Source: Ferruginibacter paludis
GTDB taxonomy: Bacteria > Bacteroidota > Bacteroidia > Chitinophagales > Chitinophagaceae
DNA length: 64,000 nt
Direction of reading: 5' to 3'
Assembly: GCF_030409685.1 (NCBI RefSeq)
Contig: NZ_JAUFQJ010000002.1
Span: 434,001-498,000 of the forward strand
Part shown: in pieces, positions 46,436 to 55,861 of the stretch
Layout of the letters: every line of letters starts with the position of its first letter
Position numbering within the stretch: the stretch's first letter is position 1
Notes under the pieces: generated by a model
Database searches by the model: none
Seen by the model: the letters and a program-made list of their open reading frames with translations, nothing else
What the model was told of the DNA's origin: nothing
Program-made: the position numbers and the translations under genes

Positions 46436-47593
46436 ATGAACCCGATAACAAAAGCCATCCGGATACAGACAGAACGCACCAGTGAAATGGAACATTCAAC
46501 CCCTCTATTTTTAACAAGCAGCTTTTGTTACAATGATGCGGAAGAAATGCGGGCCGCTTTTGCAGATGAAACCGATGCCAATATCTATAGCCGTTTCAGC
46601 AACCCTAACAGTACTGAATTTATTGATAAAATGGTAGCGCTTGAAGGCGCAGAAGCCGGCTTTGCTACCGCTTCCGGAATGGCGGCAGTGTTTGCTTCTT
46701 TTATGACATTTTTAAAAAGTGGTGATCATATCCTTGCCTGCAGTTCGGTTTTTGGCAGTACCATTACAGTACTCAATAAGTACCTGCCAAAATTTGGGAT
46801 TGAAGTGAGTTATGTAGCTGCAAATGATACTGCCTCCTGGGAAGCAGCTATCCGGCCCAACACCAAAATGATTTACATGGAAACGCCTACTAACCCGGGC
46901 CTTGACATCATTGATCTGGAACTGGTAGGTAAGCTGGCTAAAAAGCACAACCTGCTTTTTAATGTCGATAATTGTTTTGCCACATCGGTTTGTCAAACAC
47001 CCATTGCTTTTGGTGCAGACCTTGTAATACACTCTGCCACAAAATGGCTGGATGGCCAGGGCCGTGTGTTAGGGGGTGTAGTGGTAGGGAAAAAGGAACT
47101 GATACATGAACTGTATTTATTTTGCAGAAGTACCGGCCCGGCACTGTCGCCGTTTAATGCCTGGATACTGAGCAAAAGCCTGGAAACACTGGATGTACGA
47201 ATGGAGCGCCACGCAGGCAACGCATTAAAAATTGCGCAGGCTTTAGAGGGACATGAAAAAATAAGCTGGATAAAATATCCTTACCTGGCCAGTCATCCGC
47301 AACATGCTATAGCAATTAAACAAATGAAAAATGGCGGCGGTTTAATTTCGTTCAATTTAAAAGGCGGACTGGAAAGCGGTCGTAATTTTTTGAACAACTT
47401 AAAAATGCTAAGCCTTACTGCCAACCTGGGTGATACAAGAAGCATCGCCTCTCACCCGGCAAGTACCACGCACGCCAAGTTAAGCGAAGCTGAACGGCAG
47501 GCTGTAAACATTACACCAGGCCTTATCCGCATTTCAGTTGGCCTTGAACATGTGGATGATATTTTAGCGGATATTCTGCAGGCGCTTTCCTGA
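46436..47593 (+). CDS. O-acylhomoserine sulfhydrylase / trans-sulfuration PLP enzyme
   Basis: A 385-residue Cys/Met-metabolism PLP enzyme. The PLP lysine is in HSATKWLDGQGRVLGG (about residue 200), with YSRFSNPNSTEF and ETPTNPG further upstream and NLGDTRSIASHPAST near the C-terminus. It is most like O-succinylhomoserine sulfhydrylase (MetZ), which makes homocysteine directly from sulfide. Since MetX is nearby, O-acetylhomoserine is the likely donor. Cystathionine gamma-synthase cannot be excluded from motifs. The TGA stop is the first word of a TGAGTTATAAGTT repeat. Confidence 0.9.
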   Translation: MNPITKAIRIQTERTSEMEHSTPLFLTSSFCYNDAEEMRAAFADETDANIYSRFSNPNSTEFIDKMVALEGAEAGFATASGMAAVFASFMTFLKSGDHILACSSVFGSTITVLNKYLPKFGIEVSYVAANDTASWEAAIRPNTKMIYMETPTNPGLDIIDLELVGKLAKKHNLLFNVDNCFATSVCQTPIAFGADLVIHSATKWLDGQGRVLGGVVVGKKELIHELYLFCRSTGPALSPFNAWILSKSLETLDVRMERHAGNALKIAQALEGHEKISWIKYPYLASHPQHAIAIKQMKNGGGLISFNLKGGLESGRNFLNNLKMLSLTANLGDTRSIASHPASTTHAKLSEAERQAVNITPGLIRISVGLEHVDDILADILQALS

Positions 47594-47676
47594 GTTATAA
47601 GTTCTTCCGGCTATTAATATTTATTCAGTTTGAATAATGTAAGCTATCCAGTATTCTGTATCCAGCATCCAGTATC
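47591..47676. repeat. TGAGTTATAAGTT and TATCCAG tandem words between convergent genes
   Basis: TGAGTTATAAGTT (47591-47603) includes the stop codon of the sulfhydrylase. At 47645-47676 the sequence is a degenerate array of TATCCAG units reaching the first base of the zwf stop codon. No hairpin terminator is seen between the genes. Confidence 0.55.
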
Positions 47677-49139
47677 TAAAACAATTCCGATCCTTCCGGC
47701 CCCGGCATGCCTGCAGCATAATTGGGGAAGTACACGGGCGCATCTTCAGTCCATGCTTTTAACACCGGCATAATGATATCCCAGGCGGCCTCTACCTGGT
47801 CAGCACGCATAAACAAGGTACTGTCTCCTTGCATTACATCCAGCAATAAAGTTTCGTATGCTTCGGGCGTACCTGTCTTGTAACTTTCAGCGTAATCAAA
47901 CAACATATTTACCGGGTTCAGCACCATTTGCAGTCCGGGTTTTTTGGCCTGAAAATTCATAGAGATAAACATTCTCGGCTGAATGTTCATAGTAATGCTG
48001 TTGGGCTGCCAGTTACCGGTAGCTTCTGTTGGAAAAGATTTATGTGGCACAGGTTTGAAATGTATCGTAATATAACTCCTGGCTTCGTTCATGCGTTTAC
48101 CGCTGCGTACATAAAACGGAACATCCTGCCAGCGCCAGTTATCTACAAATAATTTAAGGGCTGCAAATGTTTCGGTGTGGGAGGTTTTATTAACACCGGG
48201 TTCATCGCAATATGCTTTTACTTTTTTCCCTTCAATCCACCCGGCACCATATTGCCCGCGGATCGCATATTTGTGTACATCCAGTTGTTCAATATCCCTT
48301 ATGGCATGTAACACATCTGTTTTGCGGTTGCGTATTTCATCGGCGTCAAAACTAACAGGCGGTTCCATAGAAATTAAACAAAGCAATTGCAACAGGTGGT
48401 TTTGGATCATATCCCGCAACGCACCTGCATGGTCAAAATAGCCGCCTCTTGTTTCCACGCCCAGTTGCTCCGCCACTGTTATTTGCACATGACTAATGTA
48501 ATTGCGGTTCCAGATCGGTTCAAATAGTGCATTGGCAAAACGAAAGGCCAAAATGTTTTGTACTGTTTCTTTGCCTAAAAAATGGTCAATGCGGTATACC
48601 TGCGATTCGTCGAATGTATTGCAGATAATTTTATTCAGGCGGCGGGCGCTGTCCAGGTCCTGCCCGAAAGGTTTTTCAGCAACGATACGGCTGAAAGCCT
48701 TGTCTGCTGCCAATCCTGCCGCACCAATACTGGTGACAATAGTTTCAATAAAAGCAGGCGACACGGCCATATAAAATATGCGGTTGCTTTTACCAGCCCA
48801 TTCTTTTTCGGTTTGCTTTATTAGTTTGGCAACATAGTTATAAGTAGCGGCGGTATTAAAATCTCCCTTTTTATACTGCAGGCATTTTTCAAAAGCCAGC
48901 CAGTCTTTTTTCTTCGTCTTTCCACTACGGCTGAATTTATTAATGCCTTCACGAACGTGCAACTGGTATTCCGGCAAAGTCATATTTTTTATATCCAGCC
49001 CCAGCACCAAAAAATTTTCAGGCAGCCAATTGTCCAGGTATAAATTGTAAATAGCAGGCAATAATTTGCGCCAGGCAAGGTCACCACCGGCTCCAAAAAT
49101 AACAATGATTGTTTGCGACGGTTTGGCTGTTGTATCCAT
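47676..49139 (-). CDS. zwf: Glucose-6-phosphate 1-dehydrogenase
   Basis: A 487-residue enzyme that oxidises glucose-6-phosphate, opening the oxidative pentose phosphate pathway and making NADPH. The nucleotide motif is [10 protein letters not shown] and the substrate motif [13 protein letters not shown] (about residue 185) carries the catalytic His/Asp. EKPFGQDL and YVRSGKRM are also present. No pgl or gnd is adjacent, but Rpe lies 8 kb away. It probably forms its own transcription unit. Confidence 0.96.
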   Translation of the reverse strand: MDTTAKPSQTIIVIFGAGGDLAWRKLLPAIYNLYLDNWLPENFLVLGLDIKNMTLPEYQLHVREGINKFSRSGKTKKKDWLAFEKCLQYKKGDFNTAATYNYVAKLIKQTEKEWAGKSNRIFYMAVSPAFIETIVTSIGAAGLAADKAFSRIVAEKPFGQDLDSARRLNKIICNTFDESQVYRIDHFLGKETVQNILAFRFANALFEPIWNRNYISHVQITVAEQLGVETRGGYFDHAGALRDMIQNHLLQLLCLISMEPPVSFDADEIRNRKTDVLHAIRDIEQLDVHKYAIRGQYGAGWIEGKKVKAYCDEPGVNKTSHTETFAALKLFVDNWRWQDVPFYVRSGKRMNEARSYITIHFKPVPHKSFPTEATGNWQPNSITMNIQPRMFISMNFQAKKPGLQMVLNPVNMLFDYAESYKTGTPEAYETLLLDVMQGDSTLFMRADQVEAAWDIIMPVLKAWTEDAPVYFPNYAAGMPGPEGSELF

Positions 49140-49287
49140 ATTTGTTCAATTAAAAATGTTCGCTAAGTTAAAGGTTAAGGATGAAACCATGAGGCGCAAA
49201 GCTGAAAGCAAAATGCAGAAATCAATAAATAACAAATGCATAACGTACGCCAGGCTTTAGGCGTTTAGCGTTCAGCTTTATGCTTAT

Positions 49288-50304
49288 CTACAAAGAAAGT
49301 AAACTGCATCCCCTGATATCCGAATTATCCAACCGGCCCAGTATTTCAAAACTTTCATCGGGGTATAATTTCGCAGCATCATCCGTGGCGATAAAACTGC
49401 AGCTGTAAATATTGGCCAGGTCTATTATATTAACTGCACCACTCACAATATTTTCTTTATTGGCTGATAACACAGTTAAAGGATCATCTTCTTCCCTTAC
49501 CAGCACTTTCATCCATGGCGGACAACTGAAAATACCGTGCCCGGTTGAATAAGCCTGGCTTAATAATTCCGTCATGCCATATTCTGAATGAACAACGTTT
49601 ACTTTAAAACTGGTGCATAAAATATCGTGCACTTCCTGGCGGGTCATTTCCCTGCGTCTTCCCTTCATCCCGCCGGTTTCCATAATGGTAGTGTATTGCA
49701 AATGCATCGGGTATTGTTCTGCAAAATCGAGCAAGGCAAAAGTTACACCAAGCAGTAATGTTTTTTGTTGCTGGTTTTCAAGTGAGGTAATGGTGTAATG
49801 TAACTTTTCCAGGTCATGCAAATAAAAGCCGCTTTGCGCATGCGCACTTTGTTCAATCAGTTTATCAGCCATCATTATCAATGATGAATTACTTCTTTCC
49901 AGGTAAGATGGCAGCAAGGCAATAATACACCAGTCTTTTGGATCGCCATAAAAAAGCCGGAAAGCCGTATTGAAACTCTCTTCATACAAAGCAATGTCTT
50001 TAACAAAATGTTTGCTGTTGATGGTTTGTGTGGTGCCACTGCTTTCGAAAACAGCAGCAGGTTCAAAAGTAGTGGTGGCGATAGTATGGGTTTTAAAAAA
50101 AGCAACCGGTAAAAAAGGAATTTGATTTATTGCAGTGACCGATGCCGGGTTAATATGCAGCGCATTGCAAAATTGATGATACACCGGGTTATGCCGGTGC
50201 TGAAACTGAAAAATATTCAACGCAACCCGGGTAAAATCTTCCTTTGTTATAGCGGTTAAATTATTTAACGCGGTTATATTTTTAACGGAACTATTCAATT
50301 TCAA
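49288..50304 (-). CDS. LuxE-like acyl-activating protein (acyl-protein synthetase family)
   Basis: A 338-residue protein of the ANL adenylating-enzyme relatives. The phosphate-binding loop is FESSGTTQTINS (about residue 88), and GMTELLSQAY plus TDDAAKLYP correspond to later ANL motifs. LuxE forms acyl-adenylates and transfers fatty acids in luminous bacteria. In Bacteroidota this orphan type is common without lux genes, and its substrate is unknown. The start is TTG at 50304, directly preceded by an in-frame TGA. It is divergent from a small lipoprotein gene. Confidence 0.85.
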   Translation of the reverse strand: MKLNSSVKNITALNNLTAITKEDFTRVALNIFQFQHRHNPVYHQFCNALHINPASVTAINQIPFLPVAFFKTHTIATTTFEPAAVFESSGTTQTINSKHFVKDIALYEESFNTAFRLFYGDPKDWCIIALLPSYLERSNSSLIMMADKLIEQSAHAQSGFYLHDLEKLHYTITSLENQQQKTLLLGVTFALLDFAEQYPMHLQYTTIMETGGMKGRRREMTRQEVHDILCTSFKVNVVHSEYGMTELLSQAYSTGHGIFSCPPWMKVLVREEDDPLTVLSANKENIVSGAVNIIDLANIYSCSFIATDDAAKLYPDESFEILGRLDNSDIRGCSLLSL

Positions 50305-50333
50305 TCATTAAATTTGGGCTATAATTTACAAAG

Positions 50334-50774
50334 ATGCGTAACACTATTTTAATTGCCCTTGTTTGTTTTGTTTTTTTTGGTTGTAAAAAGGAAACGTATT
50401 CGTCCACGCCATCTTTAACATATAAATCAGTTAATACCAGCGTGCTGGTTCCCGGCAATGTAATCAAATTTAAAATTGCCTTTACTGACCTGGAGGGAGA
50501 CCTGGATTCTATCTTTATTCAAAAAATAAATCCATCCTGCCCACAAAGTGGCACCAGCGAAAAATTTTTCCTCGGAAATGATATAATAAAACTTAAAAGT
50601 ACCAACGACGATTTACTCGTATCATATGGTTATAGGGTAGATGGCTATCCGTTAATCGGGGAACCCAAATGTGACTTTAATGATACCTGCTATTTCCGGT
50701 TCAGCGTGGTAGACAAAGCCAGGCATTATAGCGATACTGTTCAATCCGGAAAAATTGTTATTATAAAACAGTAA
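50334..50774 (+). CDS. Hypothetical lipoprotein
   Basis: A 146-residue exported lipoprotein. The signal MRNTILIALVCFVFFGC ends in a lipobox (FFGC) with KK after the Cys. The mature part is beta-rich with four further cysteines, no recognised domain, and a modestly Ig-like pattern (FKIAFTDLEGDLDS). A -7 box TAAATTTG (50309-50316) lies 17 bp before the ATG. Function is unknown. Confidence 0.8.
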   Translation: MRNTILIALVCFVFFGCKKETYSSTPSLTYKSVNTSVLVPGNVIKFKIAFTDLEGDLDSIFIQKINPSCPQSGTSEKFFLGNDIIKLKSTNDDLLVSYGYRVDGYPLIGEPKCDFNDTCYFRFSVVDKARHYSDTVQSGKIVIIKQ

Positions 50775-50915
50775 TCTCAACTTTATATAAAAAATACCTG
50801 CGTGTTATGGCGGTACGCTTACTACCGGCGTAAATTTTATTTTCTCCAACCATTTTTGATTCCTCTTTCCACAGTATGGACAGGATTTAGTTAATTTGTA
50901 AAAATTAATCCAATA

Positions 50916-52028
50916 ATGGCTAAAGCAAAAGTAAAAGCACCGAAAAGTATTTTAACTGACAAGTCGTACGAATTCTTAAAAAACTATATCAACAATCCCT
51001 CGCCTACAGGCTTTGAGAGCAGCGGCCAAAAGATGTGGCTGGAATATATTAAGCCTTATACCGACACTTTTTTTACCGATCCTTACGGCACTGCCGTTGG
51101 TGTTATCAATCCAACTGCTCCCTTTAAAGTAGTGATAGAAGCACATGCAGATGAAATCAGCTGGTTTGTAAATTACATTTCGCCCGAAGGACTCATTTAC
51201 CTGAAACGGAACGGGGGCGTGGATCACCAGATAGCACCTTCGATGCGGGTGTTGATACATGGAAAAAAAGGCGCCGTAAAAGCAGTCTTCGGCTGGCCCG
51301 CTATACATACCAGGATGGCCAGTGCGGATAGCAAGGAACCTCAACCAAAAGTAGATAACTTGTTTTTAGATTGCGGGGCCCGCACTAAAAAAGAAGTGGA
51401 AGACCTCGGAGTTCACATCGGTGCTGTAGCCACCTACGAAGCCGGGTACGAAGAACTGGCCTACGATTACCTCATTGGACGTGCATTTGATAACCGCGTT
51501 GGTGGCTTCATGATAGCAGAAGTGGCCCGCCTGCTGCAACAAAACAAAAAGAAATTACCTTTTGGTTTATACATTGTAAATGCAGTGCAGGAAGAAATTG
51601 GTCTTCGCGGTGCCGAAATGATTGCCCGCAGAATAAAGCCCAATATAGCCATCATCACCGATGTTACGCACGATACATCCACCCCGATGATCAGTAAAAT
51701 TATCCAGGGAGATACGGTGTGTGGCAAAGGCCCTTCTCTAACGTTTGGACCTGCTGTACACAATAAACTACTGGACGTGGTACAGGACGTGGCCGCTAAA
51801 AATAAAATCCCGGTGCAGTTGCATACAGTAAGCAGAAGCACAGGTACAGATACGGATGCATTTGCTTATGCCAACGACGGCTGCCCGAGCGTTTTAATAT
51901 CCATGCCATTACGGTACATGCATACTACCGTTGAAATGATTCACAAAAGTGATGTGGAAAATACCATCAAACTGATTTACGAAACATTGCTTACGTTAAA
52001 TGCGAAAACTAATTTGAGTTATTTTTAG
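50916..52028 (+). CDS. M42-family metallo-aminopeptidase
   Basis: A 370-residue cytosolic di-metal aminopeptidase of the FrvX/TET group, which assembles into dodecamers and trims peptides. Ligands are visible in order: His in IEAHADEISW, bridging Asp in GRAFDNRVGG, the Glu pair in AVQEEIGLRGA, Asp in TDVTHDTS, and His in LRYMHTTVEM. Length is usual. No promoter with proper spacing was found. Confidence 0.93.
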   Translation: MAKAKVKAPKSILTDKSYEFLKNYINNPSPTGFESSGQKMWLEYIKPYTDTFFTDPYGTAVGVINPTAPFKVVIEAHADEISWFVNYISPEGLIYLKRNGGVDHQIAPSMRVLIHGKKGAVKAVFGWPAIHTRMASADSKEPQPKVDNLFLDCGARTKKEVEDLGVHIGAVATYEAGYEELAYDYLIGRAFDNRVGGFMIAEVARLLQQNKKKLPFGLYIVNAVQEEIGLRGAEMIARRIKPNIAIITDVTHDTSTPMISKIIQGDTVCGKGPSLTFGPAVHNKLLDVVQDVAAKNKIPVQLHTVSRSTGTDTDAFAYANDGCPSVLISMPLRYMHTTVEMIHKSDVENTIKLIYETLLTLNAKTNLSYF

Positions 52029-52070
52029 TAGCCGCTGCCAAATGGCAGTAATAATATTGGTCCGGGCTAA

Positions 52071-52109
52071 GACGCAATGGTCATTATCGTTGCGTCGCCC
52101 TCTTTTACT
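52071..52109. repeat. Dispersed intergenic motif, copy B, inside a 7-bp hairpin
   Basis: TTGCGTCGCCCTCTTTTACT (52090-52109) is the second best copy of the motif at 17182. Its first seven bases pair with GACGCAA at 52071-52077 across a 12-nt loop, in the gap between convergent genes. Confidence 0.6.
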
Positions 52110-52137
52110 TTTGCAACTTAGAGGAACTTATTCAGTG

Positions 52138-53304
52138 CTATTGATTGATTGAGCTGGCCGAATCCTTTTTAAAAGGAGAATAATAAATTATAAAATCAGC
52201 ATGAGCCAACGGATAAGTTTTATTCCATTGTGCTTCTATTTTTTTGTACACCCGTTCTTCCTGATAAGGCGGCACAGCCATTTCTCTCATGGACCAATCC
52301 TGTACATTCAGCAAGGCGTTTCCGTTGCATATTTTCGAAGTGTGATTACCTGAGTAATAACTTCTCAGAGGCGTTGTCGCTGCGGTATCTTTAATACAGA
52401 TAATCATCCTGGGGATCCTGGATGAATACAAGTTCCACGACAGGTAGTTATCCCAAAAGCCAATAAAATTGAGTGCGGGTAAAACAGCCCATGCAACCAG
52501 TATTATTTTATTTCGTATCTCCAATCCACGCCCTTCAACAATGGATATCATTTGGTTTCGGATAAAAAGAAAATACAGCAATAAGATCATAACAGTATTC
52601 CATGGCCATACAATTTTGTTATAATGCAACCCAATTGGCCCTATCAGTAACAAAATAAAAATATGCATCCCTGTCAGCAGAACCGCCGCAGTTTTTTTTG
52701 TTTTTGAAAACAATAAACCCAGCCCGCTAGCAGTTTCAATAAAAGGTAACAGGTAGCCTAAATAGTGCATCCAGCCTGCTTTATATATAACAGGCGGCAC
52801 TTTAAAAAAACGTTTCAAAATGGTCGTTTGCCACATGTTGGTCATAAAACTTTCATTGAACTTATGCAGACCGCTATATGTGTAAACAGTTGCAAGCGTA
52901 ATGACCAGGCATGCTGCAACGTGTGATGGCTTGGTACGATTAAGGATAAAAATCCCCAGGATAAAAAGGTATAGATATTCCCAGGGCTGCCAGCGGGTTT
53001 CATCCAGCAGGCAGGAGGCAATTTCTGAAAAAAATAATGTGCATTGTGCATATTTATTGCCTGGCTTTATTATAAGCAACACTAACAAAATAATGGATAA
53101 GCCCAGCAAAACCCAATGCGCAGCTGAAGGAACCTGGTATAATAAATCGAACGGAGCTATAACAGGAAATGTTCTTTCTGCAACCCATACTTTCCATCCA
53201 ATTGATTTTGCAGATAACCAGCAGAAAGCAATTAATGATAAAAGTAAATGTGCAGAAACAGGCCTGTTGGCTAACCATCTTTTATAGGTTGCCAGCGTTG
53301 TCAA
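52138..53304 (-). CDS. Polytopic membrane protein, HTTM/DoxX-like
   Basis: A 388-residue inner-membrane protein with about eight hydrophobic helices, followed by a soluble tail from about residue 300 (SRIPRMIICIKD). The segment VYTYSGLHKFNESFMTNMWQ (20 residues) resembles the HTTM and DoxX-like proteins related to vitamin-K-dependent carboxylase, but catalytic residues cannot be confirmed. The start is TTG at 53304, overlapping the TGA of the receptor gene by four bases (TTGA), so it is probably translated by coupling. The pairing suggests a maturation or uptake role for the receptor's ligand. Confidence 0.7.
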   Translation of the reverse strand: MTTLATYKRWLANRPVSAHLLLSLIAFCWLSAKSIGWKVWVAERTFPVIAPFDLLYQVPSAAHWVLLGLSIILLVLLIIKPGNKYAQCTLFFSEIASCLLDETRWQPWEYLYLFILGIFILNRTKPSHVAACLVITLATVYTYSGLHKFNESFMTNMWQTTILKRFFKVPPVIYKAGWMHYLGYLLPFIETASGLGLLFSKTKKTAAVLLTGMHIFILLLIGPIGLHYNKIVWPWNTVMILLLYFLFIRNQMISIVEGRGLEIRNKIILVAWAVLPALNFIGFWDNYLSWNLYSSRIPRMIICIKDTAATTPLRSYYSGNHTSKICNGNALLNVQDWSMREMAVPPYQEERVYKKIEAQWNKTYPLAHADFIIYYSPFKKDSASSINQ

Positions 53305-55793
53305 AACCTGCCTACAATTTTAAAGTTTACCAGTCTTGGTGTAAGCCTGTTGGGGATGCTGTAAACAGTATTGCTGAAGTCTTTAATTAATTGATAACTG
53401 ATGGTGTTGGGCCGGTCTATCAAATTAAATACTTCAAAACTGGCCCAGATATTATCAAAGTCCTTAAACGGGCTATGGCTTCTGCGCTTGCTTTTTTCGC
53501 TTAACAATAGCGCACTGAAACCAATGTCAATTCTTAAATAGGGATCAATAATAAGGGCATTTCTGTACCTGGTGCTGTTGGGAATATTATACGGCATATT
53601 GCTTCCGTAAATGGTATTCAGATGCACCTTAAAATTTTTGTTGGTAGATAAATAGTCCTGCAAAAATAACCCAACTGTAATCAGCCTGTCCGTCGGACGC
53701 CTTACCCAGCCTACTTCCTGGCGCATGCTATCCACCGGCACCTGGTCCTGCGTTTTGGAAGTAATGGTTTCGCCGGCAGCATTTAAATAATTATAATAAT
53801 GATCGCCTGCGATATTTTCTTTGCTTCGCATCAGCCCGATGCTAAGCCAGCTTTCGGCATCTTTTACCAGTTCGCCATACAGCCTGGTTTCAACACCGTA
53901 GGCATATGCTTTTGCATTGTTTTCTCCCGAATATCGGATGCGTAGATTGTCAATATCATATGGAATTACATCCTGCAAATTTTTATAGTAGGCTTCGGTT
54001 GTAATGCGGAAAGGCCTGTCTGCCGAAATAAAATTATAATCTATTCCTGCAACTACCTGGTAACTTTTCTGCGATTTTACAGCCGTATTTAAACTGCCAT
54101 CATACTTTCTTAATTCCCTGTACAATGGCGGCTGGTCATACACGCCTGCAGCCAGCTTAAACACCATATCTTTTTTCCAGTTGGGCTTTATGCTAACCTG
54201 TGCCCGCGGACTGATTAAAAATTCTTTGTTCAGCGAATTGTAATTGTAACGGATACCACCCTGGATAGTAATATCTCTTTTACTGTTTACAAAATTGAGA
54301 TTATCCTGCAGGTAGCCACTGTATTTTTGTATGGTTAGATTGGCAGACGTATTTAAAAATGTGCTGAGATTATTAGTATTAAAAGGCAAAGAATAACCGG
54401 CGCTATCCTGGTATTCCCACTCAAATAGCTTATCTGTTATTGCCGTTTGTTCAATGCTGTTGCCGAATTGAATAAAGTGTTTCCCTTTTTCTATACTGCC
54501 TTTTACACCCGCATTATACACCGTAATATCTAATTTATTGCGGCCATAATTCTGGTAAAAACCAGCGCCCAATGGATTTACAATCTGACCGTAGGTACTA
54601 CTGGTATTATCAAAATCCCGGTCGCCAAATAAGTATGCGCTGCCTATATCAAAATTTTCATTTTCTTTATTTTCAAAGCGGCTCAGCATCCATTTTATCT
54701 GTACTTTTTTATTGGGCTGATGTATGGCAGTTAGCCCGATCAGGCTTGTATTGTAACCATCTTTTTCCTGTCCGTCAAAAAATATATCCAGCCCAAGGTT
54801 GGCAGTAAACAAAGGTGAAAAAACGGAAGTCGTTTTTTGAGCCGATTGCGGTATCAAAGTAAATTTGGTAGCCGAAAAATTACCCAGCATTTCAAGCTGC
54901 CATTTTTCATTGAGCTTATAAGTAAGGTAGCCCTGCACATCGGTTGAAGAAGGAATATAAGAGCCTTGCGTTTGCTGGCTGCTTAATAAATTGCGGTTGC
55001 TTTTATTGCGTACACCAATGAGGTAGGTTATCCGTTCCTTTTTTGCAGATCCCTCCAGGTGCATGCCTTGTTCCAGCAAACTAACATAGGCTGACCCGCC
55101 AAATGCTTTTGGTTTTTTATACTGGATATCCAGTACGCTGCTCATTTTATCACCATACTTTGCCTGGAAACCACCATTGTAAAAATTGACGTTCCTGGCT
55201 AATTCAGGGTTAATAAAACTAAGCCCTTCCTGTTGGCCACTGCGTACCAGGTAAGGCCTCAAAATTTCAAAGTCGTTGATGTAGATCAGGTTTTCATCAT
55301 AATTACCGCCACGTACATTGTATTGAGAAGTCAATTCATTATTACTGCCTACGAGTATTTTGATCAACCCTTCCAAACCGCCGGTTGTGCTCGGTAAAAC
55401 CAGCGCATTCTTTGGGTTTATTTTGGTTAAACCCAGTTCTTTTCTTTCACGGTCATTGCTTACAACGACAGTGGAAAGTGTTTTGCCATCCCGCTGCAAA
55501 CGCACCGTAATATGTTCTTCCTCATTTTCACTTAAATAAAAATTCTTTTGAATTTCTGTATGACCGGTATAAGAAAAAATGAGAGCTATCGCTTTGCCTG
55601 CAGTTACGTTGATGCGAAAGAAGCCGCTGTCGTTTGTAACAATGCCGTTGGTTTTACCCAGTATGGTTACAGAAACACCAGGCAACGAATTTTCATTTTC
55701 ATCAATAACCTGCCCGCTTACAACGGCAATTTTTTTTTGGGCAGATGCAGTTAAAAAAAACAGGACTAAAACCAGTGAGGTAAATACTCTCAT
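53301..55793 (-). CDS. TonB-dependent outer-membrane receptor with carboxypeptidase-regulatory-like N-terminus
   Basis: An 830-residue outer-membrane transporter. It has a signal peptide (MRVFTSLVLVLFFLTASAQ), a carboxypeptidase-regulatory-like domain (about 23-105; SGQVIDENENSLPGVSVTI), a plug with SQYNVRGGNYDENLIYIND (about 158-176), and a 22-strand barrel ending in the aromatic residue of VGRF. No SusD/RagB partner is adjacent, so it belongs to the non-polysaccharide class, perhaps for a siderophore, cofactor or peptide. A DUF4270-style or Fur signal was not recognised. It overlaps the membrane-protein gene downstream. Confidence 0.9.
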   Translation of the reverse strand: MRVFTSLVLVLFFLTASAQKKIAVVSGQVIDENENSLPGVSVTILGKTNGIVTNDSGFFRINVTAGKAIALIFSYTGHTEIQKNFYLSENEEEHITVRLQRDGKTLSTVVVSNDRERKELGLTKINPKNALVLPSTTGGLEGLIKILVGSNNELTSQYNVRGGNYDENLIYINDFEILRPYLVRSGQQEGLSFINPELARNVNFYNGGFQAKYGDKMSSVLDIQYKKPKAFGGSAYVSLLEQGMHLEGSAKKERITYLIGVRNKSNRNLLSSQQTQGSYIPSSTDVQGYLTYKLNEKWQLEMLGNFSATKFTLIPQSAQKTTSVFSPLFTANLGLDIFFDGQEKDGYNTSLIGLTAIHQPNKKVQIKWMLSRFENKENENFDIGSAYLFGDRDFDNTSSTYGQIVNPLGAGFYQNYGRNKLDITVYNAGVKGSIEKGKHFIQFGNSIEQTAITDKLFEWEYQDSAGYSLPFNTNNLSTFLNTSANLTIQKYSGYLQDNLNFVNSKRDITIQGGIRYNYNSLNKEFLISPRAQVSIKPNWKKDMVFKLAAGVYDQPPLYRELRKYDGSLNTAVKSQKSYQVVAGIDYNFISADRPFRITTEAYYKNLQDVIPYDIDNLRIRYSGENNAKAYAYGVETRLYGELVKDAESWLSIGLMRSKENIAGDHYYNYLNAAGETITSKTQDQVPVDSMRQEVGWVRRPTDRLITVGLFLQDYLSTNKNFKVHLNTIYGSNMPYNIPNSTRYRNALIIDPYLRIDIGFSALLLSEKSKRRSHSPFKDFDNIWASFEVFNLIDRPNTISYQLIKDFSNTVYSIPNRLTPRLVNFKIVGRF

Positions 55794-55861
55794 TGCATGA
55801 AGGTAAATATTTTATGTTTTAATAAGACCGTCATTAAAAATTTGGTTGCTTCTCTTTAATT

